The translations under genes were made by a program, and so were the position numbers. A DNA stretch of 64,000 nucleotides from Cylicocyclus nassatus (lineage: Eukaryota > Nematoda > Chromadorea > Rhabditida > Strongylidae), in contig CATQJL010000223.1 of NCBI GenBank assembly GCA_958299035.1, forward strand, positions 8,669,753 through 8,733,752, given 5' to 3'. How positions within the stretch are numbered: position 1 is the stretch's first letter; the number at the start of each line of letters is the position of its first letter. The notes under the pieces are model-generated. The model did not search any database. It saw only the letters and a program-made list of their open reading frames with translations, and had not been told where the DNA came from. This document shows, piece by piece, positions 12,030-21,998 of this stretch.

Positions 12030-12903
12030 TTAGGTTGCTCCAGAAGTTCGTAGCGTTTTTATAAACCAACAAAATCATCAATTTACAGTAAAAACCAATA
12101 GAAATTGTATTCCTCGTTGTAGCGCACGACCTTTTGGCACATTCTTGTTAGCTTCTCAACCTCAATTTTTCAAACGGCAGCGCGCCGGGTCCCAAGAAAA
12201 TCATCTAATCAGCGCTCAAACTACTTACTGAAATCGAGACAGGCACCATTCATGAGGTTTTCCGAAGAGCGAAGCAAGTAATAAGTGATAGAGCGAGGTT
12301 TGAGGAGTAATTTGTGCACTGAAGTATCTTCCAGTCAAATCGTGCAAGACAGTTTTGACGACGTTTGCCGCATGAGGCCATGTTTCATCATGCAGAAAAG
12401 CTCACTAAACCTGCCTGCTAAGCTTTTTCTGCGGTGGGACCTGGTTTAGACGGTGCAGTAGGATTGCTTACGGTATGGTTGACTATCACTTACCTGTACA
12501 GCAACTTTTGATGCAGGACGTCCTGCGCGTCCCCCGAAAAGTCTTGATCAGGGACACCCTGCTCAGCCCCTAAACTTTTATAGCAATCCAAGTCTTTTTT
12601 GTCACATATTGATGTGCGAGCGCCATGTTCCATAATCGACACAAAAATCTGTGCAAAAGCGCTTCTTTTCATGATGAAAAATGCGCAAATGCCGAAATTG
12701 CTCCTTTTTGCCTTCCAAGATTTCCAACTTTGGAAGCTGCGAAATCCAAGTAAGTCAAAATTCCACCGAAATCAGTAGGCGTATCCTAAAGAGCACAATC
12801 AGCCCTTTCAAATGATATACGCATCTTGCCGCAAACTAGCCGCTCCTCAAGAACAGGAGGAAGGACGAGAATGAAAACGCTACGATCTTATGGAACGACC
12901 TAA
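12030..12903 (-). mobile_element. Decayed full-length mariner with both ends and TA target site
   Basis: An 874-bp element flanked by TA on both sides. The ends are TTAGGTTGCTCCAGAAGTTC (left) and, read inward from the right, TTAGGTCGTTCCATAAGATC; both continue GTAGCGTTTT. Decayed transposase is readable on the minus strand. One piece (about 12490-12600) reads LGAEQGVPDQDF, like the catalytic-core stretch before the HDNARPH motif. Next comes DETWPHAANVVKTVLHDL (about 12340-12390), where DNARPH is expected, then WKILQCTNYS, and finally CQKVVRYNEEYNFYWFLL with a stop near 12080. Frame changes and stops between these pieces show that it is dead, and the N-terminal DNA-binding region is missing or unrecognisable. 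The family resembles hookworm mariners of the irritans/Bandit type; that placement is inference. Confidence 0.8.
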
Positions 12904-13015
12904 TACAATCTGAGAGCAAGAGAACCTGGAGAACTTTCACATACTTCTCATTCAAACATTTGTTGCAACCTAGAGCATTTCTGGACTGGCGGTCCATAAT
13001 TGCGGACTTATTAAG

Positions 13016-13254
13016 GTATGGTTCCCGAATGACATGGAGCCTGATTCAAATTACGAAGTGTGCCTTGGTAAAGGAGCTATAAGATTTTTACCGCTTTTGA
13101 ATACTTCACTTGAAAACAAGCCATTCTATCTTATAGATAAAGCTGATCCAACACGAAGTGCAGCAACTCATCAAAACTTCCCATCAGCGGATGGAAAGAT
13201 CATAGACACTACCTGTCCCTCAGCGACTGGGGAATGGAGGGATGTCCTGTTTAA
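13016..13254 (+). pseudogene. Inverted, broken copy of a lipase last exon pair (unit A)
   Basis: This is the only lipase piece on the plus strand. After TTAAG, part 1 (13016-13067) reads VWFPNDMEPDSNYEVCL. A 69-nt GT-AG intron (13068-13136) and part 2 (13137-13254) follow. Part 2 has lost one G compared with the intact exon at 18124-18369, so the frame shifts at DKADPTRSAATH, and the HYFGI region is also shortened. Homology with 17840-18550 in inverse orientation continues on both sides (about 12907-13545). It is a decayed inverted duplicate with no upstream lipase exons. Confidence 0.75.
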
Positions 13255-13629
13255 TCATTGCCAAATACATTTCTGCATTTATCTGTGTTGCTACCATACA
13301 CTACAACAGCATTTTTCACTCACGAGGCTTCGCAGCTTGTGCTTTAACTAGCTCCGTAACCGTACGAGGGTTGCGCCATAGAATCTTATGACTGTTTGTG
13401 AAAAACAGAGCTTATCTTAGCAGAGAGGTTGAAAAATTGAACAGAGCAAAAATACTTAGATTTTTAAACGAGCAGTCGCTCTACATCAAGCTCACACGAG
13501 AAGTCCCGCTTACTAGCTGGCTTTCCTTTCTGCACACTCAGAATTTTCCTCCAGGGAGGGACTGTAACTTGAAAGAAAGCTGCATACCCAAAAGCTCCGG
13601 AGTTGTGGATTTCAAGCCCTTCTATCCTC

Positions 13630-14045
13630 AAAGGCAGCGTCTCGCTAGACTGGGGTACCAGGCCCTGGGTAGTAATGTAATAGTAGATCCCCTAACTAAC
13701 CGACGACAGAAGTTTGCAGCGCGAAAGGGGGTCTGCGAATGCCCCTCAAGTGGCCCAAATCTTACGGTAGGCTCAGGCGAGTGCGGGATGCATGCAAGGT
13801 AGGGACGCGGAGTCGTTTCGGGACCCTGCGCTCATGACTGTGTGCGCTATACACACTCTGGCCTTGCAAATCGATAGCTGTGTGGGCGGCGTCCGAGCCT
13901 ACTGTAAGATTTGGACTACTTTCGGAGCAAATTTCAAGCTTAGTAGACCTCCTCTTTCCCTCCGAACTTCAGTCATCGCTAAGATAGGGGGGTCTACTTT
14001 GACATCGCCACAATCCGGCACTCTTTTTGCCGGAACGCTGCCTTT
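13630..14045. mobile_element. Terminal-inverted-repeat element, AAAGGCAGCG family, copy 2
   Basis: A 416-bp element. The left end is AAAGGCAGCGTCTCGC and the right end is GCCGGAACGCTGCCTTT. Only the outer 11 bases (AAAGGCAGCGT and its inverse with one change) match copy 1 well, and the inside is unrelated. Open frames at 13398-14070 that cross its borders are fortuitous. Confidence 0.65.
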
Positions 14046-14560
14046 AAGTGTTGCTACTACTCTCATATAAAAGTACTAGCTGGCATATAGTGCTCCGCCC
14101 AAATCTATCAATATACTATAATGAAGGACACCATTCCCTCGTTCTATACAACGTTTGTTCCTGTACCACTTCTAGATGCAGTTCTCTTAAACTTACCACA
14201 TTTTTGTCATCAGCATGCCCGCTTAATCCCGTATGCGCGTACATGGTAAATTTTGTTCCCCTGGGGATCCCAGGAAATCACTTCTTATTTTCGACGTAGG
14301 GCCGCATGCACTACCACCTCCGCTGGGGAGGGATCACGGTTTATAGAAAAGCTTCACTTCCTGGAGCTCCAGTAGTAAATTTTATGCCGTCCCCCATTCC
14401 TAGGTATTCTTTCCATCCTCCACGACAAACATGTTGAGAGGGAGTAAGAATCTGTACGAGCAGTATTTCTTGATAGCAGGGGCATTCGTCTTCATAAGTT
14501 CGTAGGATTTCCATTATCATTCTCATTCCTTTAAGAGGTAAACAATTTACGCTGAAGTAC
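14046..14560. other. No gene recognised
   Basis: Apart from a short CCTGGGGATCCCAGG palindrome near 14260, nothing stands out. The B counterpart is 37609-38123. Confidence 0.4.
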
Positions 14561-15310
14561 GTACGTCCACAATTGCATCCGCTTATCTACTTAATACTTT
14601 CGTGACCCTTACGGTTTCTTGAAAAAATTGGAATTTTTTCCAATTTTCGTAACGTTCAACTTCTTCTAGGTACTCGAAAACCTATCTGATTTTTTTTTCC
14701 AAAGTTTTACAGCCACCAAACTACTTTCACATTTTAGAGGTAATCGCTTTTTCCCAAACATTCACCTATTTCGCTAGATTTTCTGGAAGAAAATTCTAAA
14801 GGTTTTCGAAGCTTCGTAACATCCAAACACCCGTAAATATTCGAAAACCCTTATTCTACTAGTTCTAAAAGACCTCAGCCACTTAATCATTATTTCAACA
14901 ACTCTTAAATCTTTTTACGTTATCTTCGCGACACTCATCTATTATTCTGTGCCTTCTTTAAAAAAATCCTAGAATTTTCTAAAATTTCCGACCTTGCGAG
15001 CATTCAACAATCCTTAAGAACCACCTTGAACATTTTTAGAAACCCTTAAAAAATTTAAAATTTGGGCCTAACATGCTTGAATACCTTCCGCCTTATCCCC
15101 TTAACACTCATCTATTTTTCTTAACCTTCTCAAAGAATCCTAGAAATTTTCAAACTTGAAATACACGAACTTTCAAAATCCTTCAAAAACCACTTTTAAC
15201 ATTTTCAAAAGTCCCTAAGTATCTTAACCAAAGCCCTAACATGTTTAAATACCTTTTATCTTATGCCCCCAGCATTACTCAATTTTTCCCGATTATTTTC
15301 GAAATTTTGG
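14561..15310. repeat. Degenerate satellite, period about 172 bp, about four copies
   Basis: A landmark of the type CACTCATCTATTTTT, followed after a short gap by AAAATCCTAGAATTTTC, recurs near 14760, 14932, 15105 and 15275. The spacing is close to 172 bases. Between landmarks, CCTTAAAAA and AACATG-TTGAATACCTT motifs repeat. The copies are diverged. No coding capacity is seen. The B copy is at about 38124-38880. Confidence 0.6.
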
Positions 15311-15968
15311 TCCGTCACTTACACAGTAATAAGTGATTTTTTCACTCCCAATGTATTCGCGTTGACCAGCGAAAATTCACCATTATAGGCTGTGCAATAT
15401 ATTGCACGACGATACAATATATTGCAAAGTCTCTTATTTATTGGGTGAGACCCACTGGAAAATTGAATAGGCTCAACCAGGAATCTTTACCCCGCCGTAC
15501 CGGGCCCCCCATTAACCCCTACCCCTCGGACCAAGTTCCCCCGGACCATTTTCACCTGGAGAATTTTTTGGTATTAGCCCCGCCCCCTTAGCCCCGCCCA
15601 CTCTCGAGTTATGGCCTGGTCTTGAACCGGGTTTCTCATAACTCGCTCCAGAGTGATCCTAAAACTCTGAAAAAATTATGGTGTAGTCAGGCACGACTAT
15701 ATGTATGTGTGCAAAATTGCAGACCCCCAGCTTTACCGTAACCCAAAACCTGAAAAAACTGATTTTTGAAAAAATCCATTTTTTAAAAATCATCCATAAT
15801 TCGCCAAAAAATCACATGAGATAGATATCGTATAGAAACTACTAAGGGATTTTTTCCGATTTTTTATATTGCGTATGAAGAGGTTTTTCTGAATTTTGAA
15901 ATATTTTTTTTATTTAAATACGCAGAAGATTGCCTCAGTGACGTCATAGTATTTCGTCACAGTCCAAA

Positions 15969-16029
15969 TACCTCAAAACTGGGTAACCAAACCAGACTTT
16001 GATTGGTTTGGTTACCCAAGTTTGAGGTA
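15969..16029. repeat. Long hairpin, 26-bp arms
   Basis: The arms run 15969-15994 and 16004-16029 around a 9-nt loop. The centre is GGGTAACCAAACCA paired with TGGTTTGGTTACCC. Two mismatches lie in the outer part. It is probably the terminal hairpin of an old repeat. The B copy is at about 39868-39928. Confidence 0.85.
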
Positions 16030-16099
16030 CCTGAGCTTAGTTAATAATCTCACCCACCGTTAATTGTTCCTTTCGTAATCAATTGATGTAACCTTCGTA

Positions 16100-16371
16100 T
16101 TTAGCATGTTCGATAGCCCCCTGTGCCAACTCCCAGCCCCGTAGCTCAAACTTTGCAAAAAATCGGTGAAATCAATAGAACTAGCATATGATTCCAAAAA
16201 CTGATATTGTATTCGTAATCAGCGTGCTCACTTACCCATCTGTGCCAACTCCCAGCCCTGTAGCTCAATCTTTGCAAAAAAGCGATAAAATCGATATCGA
16301 TCGATAACGAAAGGTAGCCTATGACAGACAGACAGACAGACATAACACACTCAGCTTTATACATAGGATAC
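16100..16371. repeat. Repeat tail with two 119-bp copies and a (GACA)n tract
   Basis: TGTGCCAACTCCCAGCCC-GTAGCTCAA occurs at 16122 and 16241. After the second copy come GATCGATAACGAAAGG, a GACAGACAGACAGACAGACA tract and CTTTATACATAGGATA. Such a (GACA)n plus TATAGGATA ending resembles the 3' tail of a non-LTR retrotransposon, but no reverse transcriptase is present. The B copy is at about 39999-40270. Confidence 0.5.
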
Positions 16372-18552
16372 AAGACAAAATCTCGGCTGGATAAGAAAGG
16401 CTAAGTTCAAACTAATTTCAAAGTTTGGGAACAGTAGCAGCACAGCGCTTGGAGTGAGCGCTCTGCTGGAAATGTTTTCCAAACTTCCGGATCAGTATGA
16501 ACGCAGCCAAAGGCAAACATCAACATTTTCCCTAATAGAGCAAGTGAAGCTTCTGACGAGAGTTTAGCGAAAGTTGAAAGGTAAGTTTTCAGAACTTCGC
16601 CGCGAACGCCGCGTACGCGGCGAAGTGTGGCCCAAACCAAATCCTCATCAGAACTTCCGCCGTTCAAACCTCGTCGAGGAGAACGTGCCGAGAAACAATC
16701 CCATTCCAGAACGGATTCACCAACTTCTTACAACGGTCAGTTCGCACGACGTGACGGACATCACAGAAGCTGGTCAGCAAGTCAAAAGCAATACATCTGC
16801 GCTATCGTAGGTCGCATTGTAACATAAGGGGCAAGAGATCGACCGTTGTGTCACTCATTTATTTTTGTTGTTCATACTCCAGTGTATCCGCGGCGTCATC
16901 TAGTGAGTTTCGTGCCGATATTTTGACCTTGTGCATCAAAATTGTACATTTTATGTTTGAAAAAAAAACCGCATTATGTTCCTCATATGTTTGCCTAACG
17001 GTGATGGCAGGTTTTCGGCCCTTTTGTTAGCCAAGTGTTCTTTCATTCTAACCAAAATTTTTTCTAGTTTCTCCTATGTACGTTGCCACAATTCAAGCAT
17101 TCCAAGTGACAAGCGATACCCTCCGCGCAATGACCTAACTTCCGCAGGGCGGACATGTATTTTTCTGGTATACTCTCCGTCATGCAATCTGTTTCAAACA
17201 ACTTTCTGATGTTACCACAAGCAATGATGACCAGCGCCACCTCATTTTCTAACTGCTACTATGCATCTGTTTGCCTTACTGAAACTATTGAACAAATACG
17301 GCTTACAGAGTAGGTTCCTGTTGTCATTCACTTCGCATAGTGTTACTTTTTGCGTGTACAGTAGATGTTCGATGCCGGGACTTCGCAGTAGTATAGCCGT
17401 ACCTCAAAGCAGTTCTGGATGCTAGCTGTCGCGACTCGAATCGTTCTATTTTGCCGTGCACCCTTCTGCAGCCTTTTGTACATCTTGTGAATGATGGAAA
17501 GTTATAGGCCTAAGGCATACTTTCTGTGATTCCGTAAAAACGCTATGGCGAATTGGCGTTTGCCGGATTTCCACAGAATCAGCGTGAGCGGGTTTAAATG
17601 CACGAGTGAGTAATTTCTGTGAGTTGTTGCAAAAGCATGGAATCCAACCCAAGCAAAGGGCTTTTAAGATCAATAATGAAGAGTCTTCGCGATGCCAGAT
17701 CGCGCAGCGACTGAATTCGTCTGAGGTATGCCTTCGGTCTTACAGCTGTAGGGTGGACAGATGTAGCTTGAACAAGTAGATTCTTAGAGCTTTCATTTCT
17801 AAACATTGATTCGAACAGTGCCATTAGAGAGATTCATCTGGGTGTGAAGAAAGGAAAGCCAACAATGAGCGGGGGTTTTCGTGTGAGCTTGATGTACTGC
17901 GACTGCTCTTTTAAAAATCTAAGTATTGTTGCTCTGTTCAATTTTTCAACCTCTCTGCTCAGATAAGCTTTGTTTTTCACAAACAGTCATAAGATTTTAT
18001 GGCACAACCCTCGTACGTTTACGGAGCTAGTTAAAGCACAAGGTGCGAAGCCTGGTGAGTGAAAAATGCTGTTGTAGTGTGTGGTAGCAACACAGATGAA
18101 TGCGGAAATGTATTTGGCAATGATTAAACAGGACATCCCTTTAATCCCCAGTCGCTGAGGAGTATTCCGAAGTAGTGTCTATGATCTGTCCATGCTTTGA
18201 TGGGAAATTTTAGTGAGTTGCTGCACTTCGTGTTGGATCCAGCTTCATCTGTAAGATAGAATGGCTTGTTTTCAAGTGAAGTATTCAAAAGCGGAAAAAG
18301 TCTCATAGTTTCTTTACCAAAGCACACTTCGTATTTTGAATCAGGCTGCATGCCATTCGGGAACCATACCTTAATGAGTTCGCAATTAGGGACCGCCAGG
18401 TCAGAAATGCTCTAGGTTGCAACAAATGTTCAAATGAGAAGTATGTGAAAGTTTTCTAGGTTTTTTTTGCTCTCAGATTGTATGTTCCTTGAGACGTGGA
18501 TAACAAGAAGATCCCTTAAAAAATTGAAAGGCAACAATAGCAACCTCTAAAA
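16372..18552. repeat. Penelope-fragment plus lipase-end block, direct copy 1 (unit A)
   Basis: This block aligns along its length with 19011-21498. Shared landmarks are AAGACAAAATCTCGGCTGGA at the start, CTTCCGGATCAGTATGAACG, the GTGTCACTC-TTT segment facing the decayed GIY-YIG region (about 16850-17130), the TATAGGCCTAAGGCATACTT segment, the AAGCTCACACGAAAA segment and the lipase last exon. Its Penelope-like reading frames are more broken than in copy 2. Confidence 0.75.
18124..18369 (-). CDS. Orphan intact lipase last-exon pair (unit A)
   Basis: Part 1 (18318-18369) reads VWFPNGMQPDSKYEVCF. A 69-nt GT-AG intron (18249-18317) follows, and part 2 (18124-18248) reads DEAGSNTKCSNSLKF, then DHRHYFGILLSDWGLKGCPV and a stop. 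This is the standard C-terminal end of nematode Lipase_3 proteins, with both expected cysteines. No other lipase exon lies between it and the proximal last exon at 21081, so it is either an orphan or an alternative last exon for lipase 2. It enters in phase 0, as exon 7 of lipase 2 requires; joining it would give a 314-aa protein, close to the 310 aa of lipase 1. The intron has no stop and is a multiple of three, so retention would keep the frame. Confidence 0.6.
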   Translation of the reverse strand, partial: VWFPNGMQPDSKYEVCFGKETMRLFPLLNTSLENKPFYLTDEAGSNTKCSNSLKFPIKAWTDHRHYFGILLSDWGLKGCPV

Positions 18553-19010
18553 TAAGCGTTTTGGGAACAAAGAAGTGAATGTGCACTCGGGATAAAATGA
18601 GCTGTTAAAATCTTGATAGCCCTCTTAAAAAGCCACCAAGTATGACTTTTTATCCAAGAGTATTTATTGAATGTGGTGCTCTAATACTCATCACTGCTCC
18701 ATTGAAGCTCTAGAAAAAACTTACGACTACTTTTGTCCTACTTGCACATGTATTTTTTGCACAAATAAAATCTTATAAATTCTCGTCCACAAACGTTCCG
18801 CAGATTAGGAAAGCATTTGATCCAGCGTTTTATGCTCTCAGCTATGGTATACATTACATCTAAAAAAGCTACTCCGACTAAACAAAGTTCCTTCAATAGA
18901 TCGATCAAAAAAGGGATGTAAATTACATCTCAGGACTTGACGGAGATGAGGGCACTGTCAAATTGTAATTAGTAAGGAGAAAAACATGCCGATTGTACTC
19001 TCAAGTGAAA
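18553..19010. other. Spacer between the two blocks, no gene recognised
   Basis: No coding signal is seen. It contains the phrase ATGTA-ATTACATCT twice (near 18850 and 18917). The B counterpart is 42453-42910. Confidence 0.4.
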
Positions 19011-19668
19011 AACAAGACAAAATCTCAGCTGGAAAAGGCTGAGTTCAAATAGTTCCAGACAGTATACAGAAACATTTCCAGCACAGCGCTCGAACTGATC
19101 GCTGTGCTGGAACTGTTTCCCAGACTTCCGGATCAGTATGAACGCATAAAGTAAGTGAAGCTTAAGACGAGGGTTTAGCGAGGGCTGAAAAGTAAATCTT
19201 CGAAACTTTGCCGCGTGATCCAACCCAAACGCCTCATCAAACTTCCGCCGTTCAAACCTCGTTGAGGCGCAATGTGTTGAGAAACAATCCAACTTTTTAA
19301 AACTAATTCACCGACTTCTACTTCACCGGTCAGTATTCCGCACGAATCTGACGGACATCACTGTTGGTCAGTCAAGGGCAGTGAGTCAAGAGCAACACAT
19401 ACTGCGCTACTGTAGGTCGCATTGTGACATACAGTTTGCTCCATTCGAGATCAGGCAGAACCCTCAGCGCAAATTTGCGCACTCGCAGCGCTAGCGGTCC
19501 GCGCTGCTTATGCGCGCTGTCGTAAAGAGCAAAAGGATTGAAGAGGAGCAGAGAAGCAGGCCATAGTTGTGACGGCGAAACCCCAGCGACCCGGGGCTCC
19601 CACCATGCCAACTTTGGCCTGGTTGGGATTGGGGCAGACTGAAAGAGGCAAGAGATCGGCCGTTTGTG

Positions 19669-19960
19669 TCACTCGGTCATTTCTGTTGTCCATACTCCGC
19701 TATATCCACTGCAGCCTCTAGTGGTTTTCGCGGAGATTTTGACCTCGTGCACTAAAATTGTACATTTCATGTTCAAAAAATCGCCATCATTATGTACCTC
19801 AATCTTATGCTCGCCTAATGGTGATGACAGGTTTTCTCGTCTTTTATTAACCAGGTATTTTCCACTAACACTTAGAATTCTTTCAGTTTCTCCTATGTAC
19901 GTCGTGCCACAATTCATGCGTTCCAAGTGATAAGCGATACCCTCAGCTCAATCGCCTTAT
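19669..19960 (-). pseudogene. Penelope-like element GIY-YIG endonuclease fragment (unit A)
   Basis: The minus-strand frame reads GIAYHLERMNCGTTYIGETE, then SSPLGEHKIEVHNDGDF and CTILVHEVKISAKT. The YIGET motif, the PLGxH segment and the TILxxExxISAxKT end match the GIY-YIG endonuclease domain at the C-terminus of Penelope-like retroelements. The region just upstream, where the Cys-rich linker should be, has a stop and frame changes, and no intact reverse transcriptase is present. It is a dead fragment. A more decayed version lies in block 1 (about 16850-17120). Confidence 0.7.
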
Positions 19961-20554
19961 TTCCGTAAGGGCATACATGCATTTCTTCGGTATATATTCT
20001 ACGTCATGCAATCTGTTTCAAACAACTTTCTGATGTTTACTGAGAATGTTGCACAGCATAACCCCATTTTCAAAATGTGCTACTATGCATTTGGTTTGCT
20101 TTACTGAAGCTGTCGAACAAAAAAAAACATACAGAGAGGGATCTTATTGTCATTGTTCTTACTTCGCATGGGCTACTGTTTGCGTGTCCAATAGATGTTC
20201 GCTGCTGGGGCTTCACAGTGATATAGCCATTCCTGCGAGCAGTTTCAGATGCTAGCTGTCGCGACTCGCATTGCTCTCTTTGGCCGTGCACACTTCTACA
20301 GCCTCCTTTCATGTAGTGAATGATGAAAAGTTTTAGGCCTACGGCGTACTTTTCGCGATTCCGTCAAAGCGCTATGGCGACTTTGCGATTTGGCAGATGT
20401 CTACGAATCCAAGATGCCATAAAGTCTGGCACAAACAAAGCGCCTTTACGACTAATGATGAAGAGTCTTTGCGGTGTAAGATTGCGTAGCGACAAGATTT
20501 CTATGCCTTCGACCTTACAGCTGTAGCGGAAGCATGTAGCTTGGACAAATATCA

Positions 20555-20725
20555 TTTGATTCAACTGGCTTGGCATCGGCAAAGGCAAGGCTTTCTGACC
20601 TAATTAAGGCTAGGTAGTGATCAGAGAGCACTCGCGCGAGAGAAACGCAGGTGCGTCGCGGGCGCGAGCTGTCTCAACTAGACCACAAAACTCCGCCCTA
20701 ATGGTGCCAAGCCAGTTGAATCAAA
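20555..20725. mobile_element. MITE of the TTTGATTCAACTGG family, copy 3
   Basis: A 171-bp element with ends TTTGATTCAACTGGCTTGGC and GCCAAGCCAGTTGAATCAAA. It interrupts block copy 2 and is absent at the matching point of block copy 1 (near 17795). Confidence 0.85.
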
Positions 20726-20998
20726 AATTAAATTATTGAAGCTTTCCTTTAAACCATTTGATTCAAACAGCGCTTTCAGAGAGATTTATCTGGGTGTGCA
20801 GAAAGGAAAGCCAACAAGTGTGCGGGCTTCTCGTAAGAGCTTAATGTACTGCGACTGCTTGTTTAGAAATCTGAAGATTTTTGCTTTGTGCGATATTTTG
20901 CTCTCTCTGGTCAGGTGAGACAAAACTCTATGGCGCAACCCTTGTACGCTCATGGAGCTAGTTAAACACAAGGTGAGATGCCTCGTGAGTGAAACATG

Positions 20999-21046
20999 CT
21001 GTTGAAGTGTGTGGTAGCAACACTATGATACCACACACTTCAACAG
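20999..21046. repeat. Perfect 18-bp hairpin just after the lipase 2 stop
   Basis: CTGTTGAAGTGTGTGGTA (20999-21016) is followed by a 12-nt loop and its exact inverse (21029-21046). It lies 35 nt downstream of the lipase 2 stop codon on the minus strand, so it would fold in the 3' UTR. The paralogous site in block 1 has only the left arm. The B copy is at 44899-44946. Confidence 0.9.
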
Positions 21047-21908
21047 ATGATGCATATATGTATTTGGCAATGATTACACCCTATACCGAACACATTTTGA
21101 TTCCATAGTCGCTGACCTTCTTGTCAAAGTACTTTGTATGATGCCAAAGTATTCCTTTTACATAAAGTTGGTTGCTGCACCTCTCGTTGGATTCAGCCTC
21201 ATCTGAAAGATAGAATGGCTTCTTTTCCAAGTAAAGTATTTGTAAGCGGAAAAAGTCTCAAGGTTTCTTTACCATGGCAGACCAAGAATTTTGAACGAGG
21301 CCCATGCCATTCGGGAACCATACCTTAATAAATTTGAAATTAATGACCGCCAATTCAAAAATGTTCTAGATTGCAACAAATGTTTGGATAAGAAGTAAGT
21401 TTTCTAAGTCCTCTTGCTCCCAAATAATATGTTTCTAATAGCGTGTATAAGAAACGAGACCCTAAAAAATTGAAAGGCAAAAAAAGCAATCCCTAAAATT
21501 ATACGAATGTACGATAGAGCCAAGCAAGCTCTTCAAAATGACACCAGAGAACGCAAAAATCGTGATACGTAAACTTTGAAGCTAGATCTAGAACATCTAA
21601 GCGTCCTAAGGGTCGAATCTCCTGAACAAAAATCATACATAACTCTTACGCATTATAAGCACTTACTCGATGTTTTTATGGCTGATAATTTCAACAAAAA
21701 AAAAACGAATTGCCAAAATCAAATTGCTCACTTCATACTTATGGTGACTGTAGTATCCGGGTTTTGAAGAAAATGGTAAACGTGGAGAAAATGGAACATG
21801 CGGCACTGGATCTCTTTCGTTGACGACCCGAAATGCGTAGTCGATCTGCGAAAAAATAATGACCAAAATTTCAGACCTCACGACAGTTTGTTAAGATTTC
21901 TCTTCTTA

Positions 21909-21998
21909 GTTTCTAGATTTTTCTATACTATCTCACGTTGAGCCATATTTGAAAGTTTCTAGATTTTTCTAAATTATCTCACGTTGAGCCATATTTGA
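21909..21998. repeat. 45-bp tandem duplication in lipase 2 intron 6
   Basis: Two copies of a unit starting GTTTCTAGATTTTTCTA and ending CGTTGAGCCATATTTGAA, with one or two differences. It lies between exons 6 and 7 of lipase 2 and was lost from B with the deletion. Confidence 0.85.

Larger units (their letters stand above)
19011..21498. repeat. Penelope-fragment plus lipase-end block, direct copy 2 (unit A)
   Basis: This is a paralogue of 16372-18552. It contains an extra MITE at 20555-20725 that copy 1 lacks, so the MITE came after the block duplication. Its 3' part is the proximal last exon of lipase 2. Confidence 0.75.

Noticed and set aside
13398..13802. 134-aa plus-strand frame with a Lys/Arg-rich start
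   Set aside because: It joins the end of the inverted repeat block to the left end of an inverted-repeat element; small indels change it in B and C. It is repeat sequence, not a gene.
21203..21272. Apparent +1 frameshift in the lipase 2 last exon between ETLRLFP and KPFYLSDEA
   Set aside because: It is explained by a 70-nt GT-AG intron whose removal restores the family-like CSN region. The real frameshift in A is the missing C at about 21300.
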